DNA of 64,000 nucleotides from Sorghum bicolor (taxonomy: Eukaryota > Streptophyta > Magnoliopsida > Poales > Poaceae), in the NCBI RefSeq assembly GCF_000003195.3, contig NC_012871.2:15694293-15758292 (forward strand), read 5' to 3'. The translations under genes and the position numbers were made by a program. The notes below the pieces were generated by a model, which was given only the letters and a program-made list of their open reading frames with translations, searched no databases and was not told where the DNA came from. Shown piece after piece: positions 21,497-33,804 of the stretch. The number at the start of each line of letters is the position of its first letter. Position 1 is the stretch's first letter.

Positions 21497-23484
21497 CGAA
21501 GGACCGAAAGCGGCGACCAGAGAGGGTGAATGGGAGCCGTAAATTTTCTTTCGAAATAATTTTGGCCACTGTCCCAAATCCCGCCAAATACAAATAAGTA
21601 CCCGAAACTGAATTACTCAAGTCAACTAGTGACAAGAGCAATTAGATAAATTCCTTATAACGATAGAAGACGAATGCAACTAACGGAAATCAAATCGGAG
21701 CTCGAACGACCAAAATACGAACGAAACAGGAAATCAAAGAAGAATAAATTGGACAGAAAAACACCTAAAAAGACAGACAAGAACATCACTTAAAAACATA
21801 AGCCTACAGGCAGGAAATTTTATGGCCACTCACGGCCACGAACGAGACTCTCAAATAAACCAAAATGATGGCTCTAGGTAATCACGAACTGCTGCAATTT
21901 CTAACTAACCAACACCTGATGAGAATCAACCAAAAACCTGTACGAGCATGAACTAGTATCCTCACAAGAGGCTGCCTGCAACCTGCATCGGAGCTCCCAC
22001 TGGATGCCATCGGCAGGGCACTGACTATCCAAATCGATGACCAATCACAAAAATCAAGAGAACAAGCTGCTGTGATTGGCTCCAGAACAGAAGCACTGCT
22101 AGAGAACTACACCAGTCAATCACGCAAGGAACAAAACAACACCTGGATGAGCAGCTGGCCACAACGACCCACGGCAAACACTGCTTGAACGAGCGGACAC
22201 GGTGCCTGAACACCGGTGTTGGTAGTGCTGCCACGAACTCGATTCTGAGCGCAAGAAGCTGAGGCGCTGCTGCTCTGCAAAAACTGACTAGTACTGAGAA
22301 AAGAACAGAGGCAAGAACGAACTGCACTTCACAGATAGAACACACAAGCAAGCCGGCGTACGGGAGAGCGAGCAGACAAGCACTTGAACTAGTGATGGGC
22401 GCCGCTCACCTGAGCACTCGCAGTGCTTGAGCACCAGAGCTGATGGCGCTCAGACCGATTCCATACAGGACTTCCTGAGCACGAACAGAAACTTCCAGGG
22501 AAGGAACAGACGGCCAAAGAATCGATGAAATCAGACTCAAAACTCCATGAATCACTTCCAAACTTGACATAGATGAAATTCACCTAGGCACGAAACAACT
22601 CCCCAAAAATCATCGCTTGCAATCAAACCAAACTCCGGGAAAATCAAATCGTAGACAAGCACGAAAATGAGAAAAACTCAGCACAGTGAACAACAAAAAT
22701 CACAGACAAATTTGCTGAATCCCAGCGGACATGTGGAGGATTCGGGCCTCCATTCCCAACTCGAAAATTTCAGTTGCTTACACAAAGTAAAAATCTATAG
22801 ACCTAAACATGAACACTACGGGGGGAGGAAAAGGCTAGGGGAAAAAATTGAGAGAGAAGGGAGAGGTGGAAAAAGAAGATAGAGGAGACGGGGGACTCTT
22901 ATTTGCATATTACATATTTCCCAAATGCTCGTAGATATTTTTCGGAGCGAACCACCTAGCCATAGGCACTATGGTCTAACTCGAGTTTTTCTGATCCGAC
23001 GGCCACCGCGCCTCCTCATCGGTAGCCTCGCTCCGAAGCGATCTCACCGATGCCGCCACGTGTCATCCGTCCGCATCGGGACCTTCGCTCGGGTTTTGAG
23101 ACCCAAACCCGCGAAACCCGCCGCGAGTTGCGTAGCCCGTACGCGTCCCCCGCCGTGTACACTTGCGCTTATCGATGTCCCAAATGTCAGCCACCGCAGC
23201 TGGCCACCCGGTCGTCTGGTCCGTCAGTCCAAGCCTCATGTCCGCCCTTCACCGCAACCGGTCCGTCAGCACGGCACGCCCTACTTGACCTTCACCCGAC
23301 CGCTGCCACCGCATCCAGACCCCACACCTGCACATCACGAAGCCAAGAGACACCGTTTCGATACATAACCCTGTGCCAGGATATCAGTAGAACCACCGAA
23401 CCAACAACCCACCAAAATGTTGATAATCGCTCATCACACAACAAGGGTACTCCACAATGGTTATGTAAAAACCATGTGTTCGCA
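21497..23484 (-). repeat. 3' LTR of the SIRE-type element, full length
   Basis: 1988 bp. On the minus strand it begins TGCGAACACATGG beside the polypurine tract. Its other end is CGAAGGACC on the plus strand where the sister LTR has TGAAAGACC, so the terminal CA is mutated. It matches 30814-32460 closely. Confidence 0.85.
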
Positions 23485-23496
23485 ATCTCCCCCTTG
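23485..23496 (-). other. polypurine tract
   Basis: Minus-strand CAAGGGGGAGAT abuts the 3' LTR, where plus-strand DNA priming starts in retroelements. Two similar tracts lie deeper in the tail (near 23769 and 23888). Confidence 0.75.
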
Positions 23497-24924
23497 ATGA
23501 GTGCATTGTCAACACCAACACAAGGCCAGAGAAAACCAACTCAAGTGTAAGCTCGAAACAGGTCACTCACAATGAGTGAAGCAAAGCCAACAACTTGGTC
23601 CCCAAAGACATGGGCAACAGCTCGACACAACCAAGTAAAACACAGCTAGCCCTCAAGAAGAGGCAAACAGGCTCAACACCGCTAGCAAAACTTGAAAAGC
23701 CAGAAAACAACTAGACCCTCTAGAAGAGGCAAAGGCTCAACACATCTAGCAAAAGCAACTCAAATGCAACTCCCCCTGAGCAAATGCAATCTCTCTCAAA
23801 TGAATGCATGTCTCTCTTTTTTGTGTGTAACTTTCTCCTCCTTGTTGACACATGCACTTATCAAGATTTGCCCAAGGAGTGCAACTCCCCCTCAAAACAT
23901 GCTATGAATGCAAAAAATGCACATATATAAAAGCTTCAGGAGTATAGCAATCAGATTGAAAAGATGCTCTAGGTGGTGTTGTCATGTGTGTATAGCAATA
24001 AGTACAAGTGCTAGCAAATGCTCAAACTGATCAAGTGAAACGAAATATGACATTTAAGCATTTTTGATCAATTTTAAGCCATTATAAGAAGGAGTTCACC
24101 ACTGAAAGTAGCACATAGCAGGTATAAGTAGGAAATCAACCTAGTGCTAACAAGTGTATACAAGGTGAACTACCCCAAACAACATTCATACATCATGTCA
24201 AAGACTAACCTTAGACTTGTGTTTTCATCAAATTTTCATTTTATCGGAGTTTGCAGCATATCACAAGGTTTAGTCAAAAACATGTGTGAGTGCGAGAGGT
24301 TACCTGTACCATCAAACCAACTTATCGACCATGCCAAGCCTATGTCAAAGACAATCGCAAGCTTAAGACAATGATCTCGGCATCCACTACAAGGCTCAAG
24401 TTCATCCATAAGTGCAATTGGAAGCAGTCTCGATACCTTGACGTAGGACAGCACAGACCCATCTCGATCTTTTCTTTTCACTTAGCTTGATTTTCAATTT
24501 TTAGTATAAGAATTTACAAGTTGTCAAAGCAAGTGTATAACTCAAAGAATGAGACATAGCAACCTAGCATATAAATGATAGCTCAAGTGATCTCAACACA
24601 TCCTACACATGCTAGTTGCCAATCACAATGGTGAACAATTGTCAGGTTTCAGCAAGTTTATGTCAAGTTCACAAGTTATAAAACATGCTTAGCTCATAAC
24701 ATGCATCAAGTGATCAAAAAGATCCTAAGCGACAAGCACCATCATGTACATACAAGACATATCACAAAGAGCATAATCTCAATCTAACAACTATAATCAT
24801 GAAGCTCAAAATGCTCTAATATACATGATGAGATGAAATGCAATGCAATATGATACAAAAATAAAATAAAAGCTAAACTAAAAGAAAACAAAACTAGTGT
24901 ACAAAAAACCAAAGTTCCCCTCAA
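23497..24924 (-). other. non-coding tail between pol and the 3' LTR
   Basis: No open frame of substance. It contains two extra GGGGGAG tracts and otherwise AT-rich sequence, as expected for SIRE-type elements, in which this region sometimes holds an env-like frame. None is visible here. Confidence 0.65.
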
Positions 24925-26540
24925 CTAAAAAGGGAAACAAACTCCAAGCTCCCCTCGCAAGCGAGCAAACTGGGCTTGGTCAAGGGGTTTGGTAAAGATG
25001 TCTACAAGCTGATTTTGGGTATCAACATGGTGTAGGTCAATATCTCCTTTCTCATAGTGGTCACGCAGGAAGTGAAAGCGGACATCTATATGCTTGGTTT
25101 TTGAGTGGAGAACTAGGTTTTTAGCAACGCTTATGCCACTGGTGCTATCACAAAGCAGAGGCACTCACCTAAACTCTAACCTAAAATCTCTCAAAGTAGC
25201 TATCATCCAAAGCAACTGGGAGCAGCAAGCAGCAGCAACAACATACTCGGCTTCTGTGGTGGATTGGGCAACTGAGGATTGCTTGCGAGAGGACCAAGAC
25301 ACAAGAGAAGTCCCAAGAAACTGGCAAGTCCCCGACATGGACTTGCGCTCGACACGGCAGCCGGCATAATCCGCATCAGAATAGCCGCAAAGAGAAAGAG
25401 AGGAGGAAGCTGAAAACCAAAGACCGAACTCAGGTGTGAAACGGAGGTACCTCAAGATTCGTTTGACAGCTTGACAATGAGATGTGTGTGACGAAGACTG
25501 AAAGCGCGCACACAAGCAGACCGCGAACTGGATGTCCGGTCTTGTCGCCGTCAGGTACAGTAGCGATCCGATCATGCTTCGGTACTCCTTCTGGTCCACA
25601 ACTTCTCCTTCTTCATCTGCATCCAGGGCCGTCATGGTCGACATGGGTGTCGAGAGAGGCTTGGCCTCGCCCATATCGAATTTCTTGAGTACGTCCTTGG
25701 TGTACTTGCCTTGGTGCACAAACGTCCCTTCTCTAGTTTGCTTGATTTGCAAACCAAGAAAGAACGTCATCTCACCCATCATGCTCATCTCAAATTCCCT
25801 ACTCATAGTTTCTGCAAACTTGCCAACAAGTGCATGAGAAGAGCCACCGAAAATGATATCATCCACGTATATCTGAACCAAAAGAGTGTCAGTGCCTTGC
25901 TTGAGGAGAAACAAAGTTTTATCAACAGAACCCAATTTAAAATCCTTTGCAAGCAAGAAGGCTTTCAAACGCTCATACTAGGCTCTCGGGGCTTGTTTTA
26001 GACCATACAAGGCTTTATGGAGTTTAGAAACATGGTTAGGAAACTTAGGATTTTCAAAGCCAGGGGGTTGTCTCACATAGACCTCTTCCTCTATATACCC
26101 ATTTAAGAAAGCACTCTTGACATCCATCTGATACAGCTTGAACCCTTTTGAAGCTGCAAAGGCTAAAAGGATCCTAATGGCTTCTAGACGGGCAACAGGA
26201 GCAATGGTTTCCTCATAGTCTATCCCCTCTTTCTGACAAAACCCTGAGCTACCAACCTAGCCTTGTTCCTCACTACCACCCCATCTTCACTCTGTTTGTT
26301 TTTGAAAACCCACTTGGTACCTATGGGATGGCAATCTGGTGGAAGCGGTACTAAAACCCAAACCTTGTTTCTCTCAAAGTTTTCTAACTCCTCATGCATA
26401 GCATTAACCCAATCGGAATTAGATAGTGCGTGTCCAACATCTCGAGGCTCAAAAGAAGCAACAAAAGCAGAATAAGCGAAGTGTGAGATGTGATATGACC
26501 TGGACCGCGTGATTTGCTGGTCAATTTCACCAATCATGGT
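24925..26540 (-). pseudogene. SIRE-type reverse transcriptase and RNase H
   Basis: RT starts near 26480 ([36 protein letters not shown]), is frameshifted near 26220, and resumes with the LVQIYVDDIIFGGSS catalytic box near 25855-25885. RNase H follows (GYSDADYAGC, SMSGTCQFLG, STTEAEYV, then LHSKTKHIDVRFHF), ending at 24925. A stop near 25978 falls on an expected tryptophan (TGG to TAG). Another break near 25165 separates the end of RNase H. Confidence 0.88.
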
Positions 26541-28136
26541 CTAAGGTGGATGGCGACGCTGAATGTGTCGAGGTGCTTCCCTTGAAGAAGTCACCTCCCC
26601 CTCGACTGCAGCTAGGGCCTCCTCAGGGACAGCCGGTGTAGGCTGAGGAGGCTGCTCGATCGGACCCCAAGTAGTGGAAGAAGAAGGATTGGGGCCATCA
26701 GGCGAAGTAGTTGTCGAAGACTCGAGAGGGGCAGCCAGTGGTGTTGGCTCGGGATCACCCCAATCGGCATCTTCTGCATCATCCTCAACAAAGATGCTCT
26801 CACCAATCTCCTGATCACCTGCACATTCAAAGACAAGAGAAGAACAAGGCATAGTCTCATCGAATGTGACCTCACAGGTCTCCACGACTCGGTTAGTTTC
26901 AAGGTTAAGTACACGATATGCTTGAGAATGAGAAGCATAACCAAGAAAAATACCGTCGGAGGACCTAGACTCAAATTTGTCTAAATTACCTTGCTTTAGG
27001 ATGAAACACTTGCAACCAAATACCCTGAAGTGACTTACCTTGGGTAGTCTACCAAATCGCAACTCATAAGAAGTCTTTTTCAAGAAGGCTCGAAGAAAAA
27101 TGCGATTGGAGACATGACAGACGGTGTTGATCGCCCCGGCCCAATATCTCTTAGGAGTCCTATGCTCATCGAGCATCGTCCTGGCCATCTCAACAAGGGT
27201 CCGATTTTTGCGCTCAACAACACCATTTTGCTGGGGAACATAAGGAGAGGAAAACTGGTGCTCGAGACCCAAGGAAGCACAGAAGGTATCAAACTAAGTG
27301 TTTTTGAATTCTGTGCCATTGTCACTGCGTATAGCTCTCATGGCATTCTTAGGCAACTCAGTTTGTAACCGAAGAATCAAATCTTGAACATGAGAAAAAG
27401 CCTCATCCTTACCCTCCATGAAAAACACCCAAGAGTAGCGAGAAAAGTCATCCACAATCACTAGAACATACCACTTCCCTCCCTCTGACCGAACTCGAGC
27501 CGGACCAACTGTGTCCATATGAAGTAGCTCACCGGGTTCCTTGGTCATGACCTGAGTCACAGGAGGGTGAGAAGCGGCAACCATCTTCCCATGACGACAA
27601 GGGTGACAAACCAAATCCTTCTCAAATTTCAATTTAGGCAATCCTCGGATTAAGTCAAGTGAGCTCAACCTAGCTAGTAAGTCAAAGCTCAAATGACCAA
27701 GTCTCCTATGCCACTTCCAAAGATGAGAAGAGGATCCAGCCACAAGACAACGAGAAGAGCCAAAAGAGTGATAAAAATCAGCTCGAAAGACATGACCAAA
27801 AGGGACAATCTGGCAAACAAGATTTCTCTGAGAATCAAGAACTCGAGACAAGCCAGTCTTAAAGCGCACCTCAAAACCATCCTGAAGGAGTTGCGAAACC
27901 GAAAGCAAATTGAAATGCAAATTTGAAACCAAAGCAACATCCTTCAAGACAAAACTCTCATTGACCCGAATGGTCCCACGAGAAAGCACCTTACCTTTGC
28001 TATTGTCCCCGAATGTGATGTACTCCTTACATTGCACGGGGTCGAGGCTGGAGAACCATTTTGAACTTCCGGCCATGTGGCGCGAACAACCGTAATCAAC
28101 AAGCCACGTATTCTCCAGGCCTCCGATCTGCATCAA
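26541..28136 (-). pseudogene. SIRE-type protease and integrase
   Basis: The protease motif reads WLVDYGCSRHMAG (near 28090-28105): the usual D-S-G active site is D-Y-G. GAG-pre-integrase follows (WKWHRRLGHLSF, CHPCRHGKM), then the integrase catalytic D in LLHMDTVGP, D in RSDNGTEF and, after a stop at about 27293, E in PQQNGVVERKNRT. The stop falls on an expected glutamine. The C-terminal region is Ser/Pro-rich. Confidence 0.88.
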
Positions 28137-28582
28137 TAGAAAGACATGGGGTGAGCAAATGGCGCAACACTGGGGTTTGTAAACTGTGAAAGATACCAGT
28201 GTTGGGTCATTTGCCCTGGAAAAGTGTTAGGAAAAACACCAAGCATGCCATGTCCCATTTGAGGAAAGCGATCACCACGAAAGGGAAAACGTGGTCCGCT
28301 AGAGCTGTGGGACTGAGAAGCAAAGCCACCGCCATGAGGTTCAAAGTCATATTGATCATGACCTGAACCACGTCGGGCACGACCACCACATGGTCTCGCA
28401 AGCTGAGGCCTAGAACCTTGAGGCATTGCACCTCTAGGCCTAGCACTGCGCCTCTGTACAGGCGGCACATGTACGCCATGGGGTGGGCGGTACATGTTCC
28501 GGTTGTTCAACTCGTACTCTCGCTGCTCATCTCTCTTCCTCCTAAAGCAAAACTCAGCAAGGTGACCATCCCTATGGCAATA
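28133..28582 (-). pseudogene. SIRE-type gag-pol linker with a second zinc-finger-like motif
   Basis: Just past the gag stop the frame continues with YCHRDGHLAEFCFRRK, a CxxC-H-C type zinc motif with the stop at or beside its first cysteine. An Arg/Gly/Pro-rich linker follows (MYRPPHGVHV, RPRGAMPQGSRPQ). The stop (TAG near 28583) replaces a glutamine codon by a single C-to-T change, so gag and this segment were one frame. Confidence 0.75.
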
Positions 28583-30769
28583 CTAACAGTGATACCTTAC
28601 CTCTCTCTTGGGTGGTTGTTGGTTCACTCTCTTGTGGGTATGATTCACTCTTGGTGGCTTTTTGGCTTTAGGAAGGGGATCCTCAGAGATGTTTGGTAGA
28701 GTGTCAAGTGGGTTCCTGAGATGGTTAGGTTTTGGAATCCACACTTGTTTCTGAGGTGGGGATTTTGGAGGTTCTTCAAACACTCCATCTTTTACAGTGG
28801 GTTTGGAAGGCTCAGGTGGAGTGAATTTGATCAACTTGGGAGTAGTGGATGGTTTCTCACTTGGGCTCAAACCACTAAACTCACCAACCTTGCCATAAAG
28901 ATTTTCACCCTTCCCACCTATTGCAAAGCCTACACCCGATGTGCAAGTTCCCCGCCTGAACTGGCTCACCACCATGCCCAACTGTGGCTCACTGCTAGAC
29001 ACCCAGCTCAAGATGGACTGAAGGTATGTGTTGTCTTCCTCGGATCTCATCTTATCGTGCCTGCAAGACTCAAGCTCTAGCACCAAGCTCTCACAACGTG
29101 CACACTTAGCAGCGGCGCTATCTAAACTGGCCTTCTCAAGATCACAAATCTTGGCATTCTTCTCTGCCAGCTCAGATTGCAAGCCCGAGCAGGACTTGCA
29201 CGCATCCAACAAGACAGGCCTAGCCTTCAGCTCACCATACTCATCAAGCAAAGTAGCATACTTAGATTGCAATTCAGAGAAGTTAGACATATGAACAGCA
29301 CACTCATCGCACTCTACTTCATCTGACACAACCACAACACACTTCTTAGCAACCTCAAGCTCCTTAAGCGCCAACTCTAGCTTGTCCTTAAACTCTTTCC
29401 TCTCATGGACAACACGCTTAAGCAATTTATCTTGACTAATCAAGGTGATATTCATGCTATCAAGCTCAGTGACAAGGTCATCGACAGAAGGAGGTACCTC
29501 GGAGGTGTCGTCGTTGAAGGAGACCTCATCCTTGCTGGCCTTCACCTCTTCATCAATCGCCATGGTGCAGAAGCCTCCGTGAGTGGAGTCGACGATGAAG
29601 CAAAGACCGGTCAGCTTCTCCATCTTCCTCTCGGACTCATCGTCACTCGAGGGAGAAGAGGAGCGGTCATCGCCAGAGTCATTGTCGAGGTCGCTGAGGG
29701 AAGCAAGAAAGGCACGCTCTTGCGCCTTGGCTTTCTTGCGGTACATCTTCTTGAGCACCTCCTTGTCGAAGCCCTTCTTTGACTTGTGCTTCTTGGAGGT
29801 GTAGTCGTGCTTGTCCTTGCGCTTGCCGGAGTCGTACTTGTCGAAGGAGTGCTTGTTCTTCTTGGGGCAGTGGGCGACGAAGTGGTCGAGATCTCCACAG
29901 TTGTAGCAGCACACCTTTTGATCACCGCCGCGGCGGCGGTTCAAGCGGTTGTTGTGGAACCGCGAGAACCGGCTAATGATCAACGCCAGCTCGTCATCCC
30001 CAAGGGTCTCCAACTGCTCCTCTGAAATAGACACCAAGGAAGACAAGGCGAACGACATCTGTGAAGGGTTAGCTGAAGAACTTGAACGGTTACCTGAGAC
30101 TAAAGCCATAGTCGGTGCAGAGGGATTCTTGAGTTTGGCTTGAGTCTGGTAGTCGATCTCGGTGGACTTGAGCTTGCTGAACAGCTCGTCCACAGTGATG
30201 GTGTCGTAGTTCGAAGACTCGATAATGGCGGATACCTTCACATCCCAAACCTTCCGATCTAGGGCATATAGAAGCTTGAGAGCCCTCTCATGATCATCAT
30301 AAGGTAGCTGTGCCGTGTTTGCTCGCATCTTGTTAATGATCGTCTGAAAACGAGAAAATATGGCATCGATGGACTCGCCATCAAGCTGAGTGAAGTTCTC
30401 ATACTCTCTCTTGTACGTCTCATAAAGTCTGGTTTTGACATGGGCTGTACCCTCGTGATAGCTCTGAAGCCTCACCCAGATCTCTCGAGCAGTAGCACAA
30501 TCAGAGATACGCTCGAACTCAGGAAGCGAAAGACTCGAGAAAAGAACAGATCTTGCTCTGCTATTTGTGTTGTGCCAATCTTTTTGATCTTGCGTGGTTC
30601 GAGCACGAGGTTCAAGCACAACGAAAGTAGCATCCTCGCAAATTTCCCAAACTAGCCAATCAATCCCCTGGAGATGAGCAGACATGCGTATTTTACAATA
30701 GGGATAATTTGTTCCATCGAAGAACGGTGGTTTAACGGAACCACGCTCCATGTCGCATTCGTGGATCAC
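28583..30769 (-). pseudogene. SIRE-type Gag, 728 codons
   Basis: A long intact frame starting MIHECDMERG. Residues about 10-230 form the copia Gag/UBN2 region (KPPFFDGTNYPYCKIRM, AREIWVRLQSYHEG, GESIDAIFSRFQTIINKM). A CCHC knuckle (CYNCGDLDHFVAHCP) sits near residues 286-302, followed by a Lys-rich segment. A long acidic and coiled-coil C-terminal region follows (about 370-640; paired cysteines in CDECAVH, CKSCSGL and CARCESL). Gag assembles the virus-like particle and binds RNA. The length and coiled-coil tail fit the SIRE/Maximus lineage. Confidence 0.88.
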
Positions 30770-30792
30770 GGACCGATTAAGGTGGAATGATC

Positions 30793-30813
30793 CTTAACTG
30801 GCTCTGATACTAA
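30793..30813 (-). other. primer-binding site of the SIRE-type element
   Basis: Minus-strand TAGTATCAGAGCCAGTTAAGG follows the 5' LTR. It is the initiator-methionine tRNA complement with TGG changed to TAG, another G-to-A change. Confidence 0.8.
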
Positions 30814-32460
30814 TTGAAAGACCAAAAGCGGCGACCAGAGGGGGGGTGAATGGGAGCCGTAAATTTTCTTTCGAAATAATTTTAGCCACTGTCCCAAATC
30901 ACCGCCAAACACAAATAAGTACCCGAAACTAAATTACTCAAGTCAACTGGTGACAAGAGCAATTAGATAAAATTCCTTACAACGATAGAAGACGAACGCA
31001 ACTAACGGAAATCAAATCGGAGCTCGAACAACCAAAATACGAACAAAACAGGAAATCAAAGAAGAATAAATTGGACAGAAAAACACCTAAAAAGACTGAC
31101 AAGAAAATCACTTAAAAACACAAGCCAGTAGGCAGGAAATTTTATGGCCACTCACGGGCAGGAACGAGACTCTCAAATAAACCAAAATGATGGCTCTAGG
31201 TAATCACGAACTTCTGCAATTTCTAACTAACCAACACCTGATGAGAATCAACCAAAAACCTATACGAGCATGAACTAGTATCCTCACAGAGAGGCTGCCT
31301 GCAACCCGCATCGGAGCTCCCACTGGATGCCATCGGCAGGGCACTGACTATCCAAATCGATGACCAATCACAAAATCAAGAGAACAAGCTGCTGTGATTG
31401 GCTCCAGAACAGAAGCACTGCTAGAGAACTACACCAGTCAATCACGCAAGGAACAAAACAACACCTGGATGAGCAGCTGGCCACAACGACCCACGGCAAA
31501 CACTGCTTGAACGAGCGGACACGGTGCCTGAACACCGGTGTTGGTAGTGCTGCCACGAACTCGATTCTGAGCGCAAGAAGCTGAGGCGCTGCTGCTCTGC
31601 AAAAACTGACTAGTACTGAGAAAAGAACAGAGGCAAGAACGAACTGCACTTCACAGATAGAACACACAAGCAAGCCGGCGTACGGGAGAGCGAGCAGACA
31701 AGCACTTGAACTAGTGATGGGCGCCGCTCACCTGAGCACTCGCAGTGCTTGAGCACCAGAGCTGATGGCGCTCAGACCGATTCCATACAGGACTTCCTGA
31801 GTACGAACAGAAACTTCCAAGGAAGGAACAGACGGCGCAAGAATCGATGAAATCAGACTCAAAACTCCATGAATCACTTCCAAACTTGACATAGATGAAA
31901 TTCACCTAGGCACGAAACAACTCCCCAAAAATCATCGCTTGCAATCAAACCAAACTCCGGGAAAATCAAATCGTAGACAAGCACGAAAATGGGAAAAACT
32001 CAGCACAGTGAACAACAAAAATCACAGATAAATTTGTTGAATCCCAGCGGACATGTGGAAGATTCGGGCCTCTATTTCCAACTCGAAAATTTCAGTTGCT
32101 TACACAAAGTAAAAATCTATATGAACACTAGGGGGAGGATAAGGCTACAGGGAAAAACTGAGAGAGAAGGGAGAGGTGGAAAAAGAAGATAGAGGAGATG
32201 AGGTACTCCTCCGGCTTATTTATCAGGCATATTATATATTCTCCAAAAGCCCGTAGATATTTTTCAGAGTGAACCACCTAGTCATGAGCACTATGGTCCA
32301 ACTCGAGTTTTTCTGATCCGACGGCCACCGCGCCTCCTCATCGGTAGCCTCGCTCCGAAGCGATCTCACCGATGCCGCCACGTGTCATCCGTCCGCATCG
32401 GGACCTCCGCCCGGGTTTTGAGGCCCAAACCCGCGAAACCCGCCGCAAGTAGCGTAGCCC
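30814..32460 (-). repeat. 5' LTR of the SIRE-type element, truncated
   Basis: Matches 21497-23138 closely and retains the terminal TGAAAG (TCTTTCA on the minus strand). It stops at GCGTAGCCC (32460), where element D begins. The remaining part is not found elsewhere in the window. Confidence 0.87.
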
Positions 32461-32462
32461 AT

Positions 32463-33276
32463 TGTTGGGTATTCTTAACATCACTATCAAAAGTAGATAT
32501 AGTTTTCTAATTCTGATAACGGTGCCAAAAATGCCAAACCTATCCCTCATACCACTTAAGCCAAGTTGTCATCCCCAGCATGACATGAGAGACGCAGTAT
32601 TGAAATATGCAATTGCTCTTCTAAATAAATAATGAATGGGATCTGCAAGCGCACAGATTAATACCGATGTGGCATTTTAACCGGGAAGTATTCCACGTAT
32701 CGTTATTTATATTTTTACCACTGGAAAGAGATTAACAATCATCAATATTGATTATAGAATAGAATATGAGATTGAGTATCTATCATTGCATGTATAATTG
32801 AGAACATTTATCTAACTCTTTCATACAGGGGTAAGTGTCACATAAAAGATATATGAAGTAATAAATAGTGACAAAGATAATTGATCTGATCAGCATAACT
32901 TAGCCACATATAAATATGATAAGCACCTCAATTAGATATTCTAGAAAGTCATTAGCATGGTATTAGAACGAACTACAAGAATATTTCCTAAGTTATTCTC
33001 AACTATATAATCTAGCATTATCATAGTTAGTGCAAGCATACTTAGCAATCATTGCGAGACAGGACTACGCCCATGCATAGTGATATTATCAAGGTAAATG
33101 AGAAACATAGCAATCACTTTCCTGTAATAATGTTGCTCTGCCAGCCCAATACACGAGAGGGGGACTATATAAGAATAAATAAAGTTGTCACTATCACGAA
33201 CTACCTCGCGATCTGGCATATTGGGTACAATCGCAGATAAATACGGTATAAGCACCACGCCTACACAATATCTATC
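32463..33276 (-). repeat. element D: inverted Athila-like LTR, interrupted by element C
   Basis: Starts TGTTGGGTATTCTTAAC, the inverted end of the LTR seen in element A (which ends ACCCAACA). It runs colinear with the LTR of B up to CTACACAATATCTATC, where element C begins. It resembles the B LTR more than the A LTRs (for example CAATATTGATTATAGAATAG). The remainder of D is not found after C. Confidence 0.82.
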
Positions 33277-33804
33277 TGTTGACACCGTTTTTCGACACGT
33301 GCACGGGGACCAGTAGAGTACAGATCGGCAGGCGGAGCAACGGTAACTAGACTGCAGAAGAGTTGCCGATGAGGAGAGCTGCCGATGAAGAGACGAATGA
33401 ATATGACTAAGTCCAGGGGTGACGTGTTCTTGCCGATGATCCATATTGGTGCTTGCCGATGGCCATAACAGGGAGACTGCCGATGACTTTGAAAGGAAGC
33501 GTGGAGGTTGCCGATTGATCTGTGGCGGTGTCCCGGTCGGTTACGAGGGGATGGTTCTATGTTTTCCTTAGTTATTTAAAATCGTTTTGTATACGGATTC
33601 TGTTTAGTTTGGAATTCGAGTCCTAGTCGTGTCTGATTATAGCTCTTTGAGCAGGGTATAATTGTAGACCCAAGGGCCTTGTAATGAATGATCGATCAAT
33701 CAATCAAACACAAGTTTTTACTCAAATTCCAGCATCTACTTTTTTGACGACTTCGTCATATTTTCCTTTTTCACTACGAGTTCTTAGGAGTTCGTCGACT
33801 TAAG
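33277..33804 (+). repeat. 5' LTR of element C, first part
   Basis: Starts TGTTGACACCG and matches 53120-53652. The U3 part holds six TGCCGATG/TGCCGATT words (near 33364, 33380, 33431, 33454, 33478 and 33509). A TATA-like GGGTATAATTG lies near 33655; the 3' copy has GGGTATAAATG. It is interrupted after CGACTTAAG by element A. Confidence 0.9.
33800..33804. repeat. target-site duplication TTAAG of element A
   Basis: TTAAG precedes A and recurs at 42064-42068 after it. The 3' LTR of C has a single CGACTTAAGCTCGG at the same place, the empty site, which proves the insertion. Confidence 0.95.

Larger units (their letters stand above)
21497..32460 (-). mobile_element. Ty1/copia retrotransposon 2, SIRE/Maximus type
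   Basis: Minus-strand element: truncated 5' LTR (30814-32460), primer-binding site, very long gag (about 30769-28140), protease-integrase-RT-RNase H (28136-24925), a 1.4 kb non-coding tail (23485-24924) and 3' LTR (21497-23484). The 2 kb LTRs, the 728-residue gag frame and the tail with repeated GGGGGAG tracts are typical of the SIRE lineage. The last 340 or so bases of the 5' LTR are missing, replaced at 32461 by the nested elements D, C and A. Several stops make it inactive. Confidence 0.9.

Noticed and set aside
22925..23550. Open frames in the SIRE LTR
   Set aside because: LTR sequence; the other LTR does not keep them in the same state.
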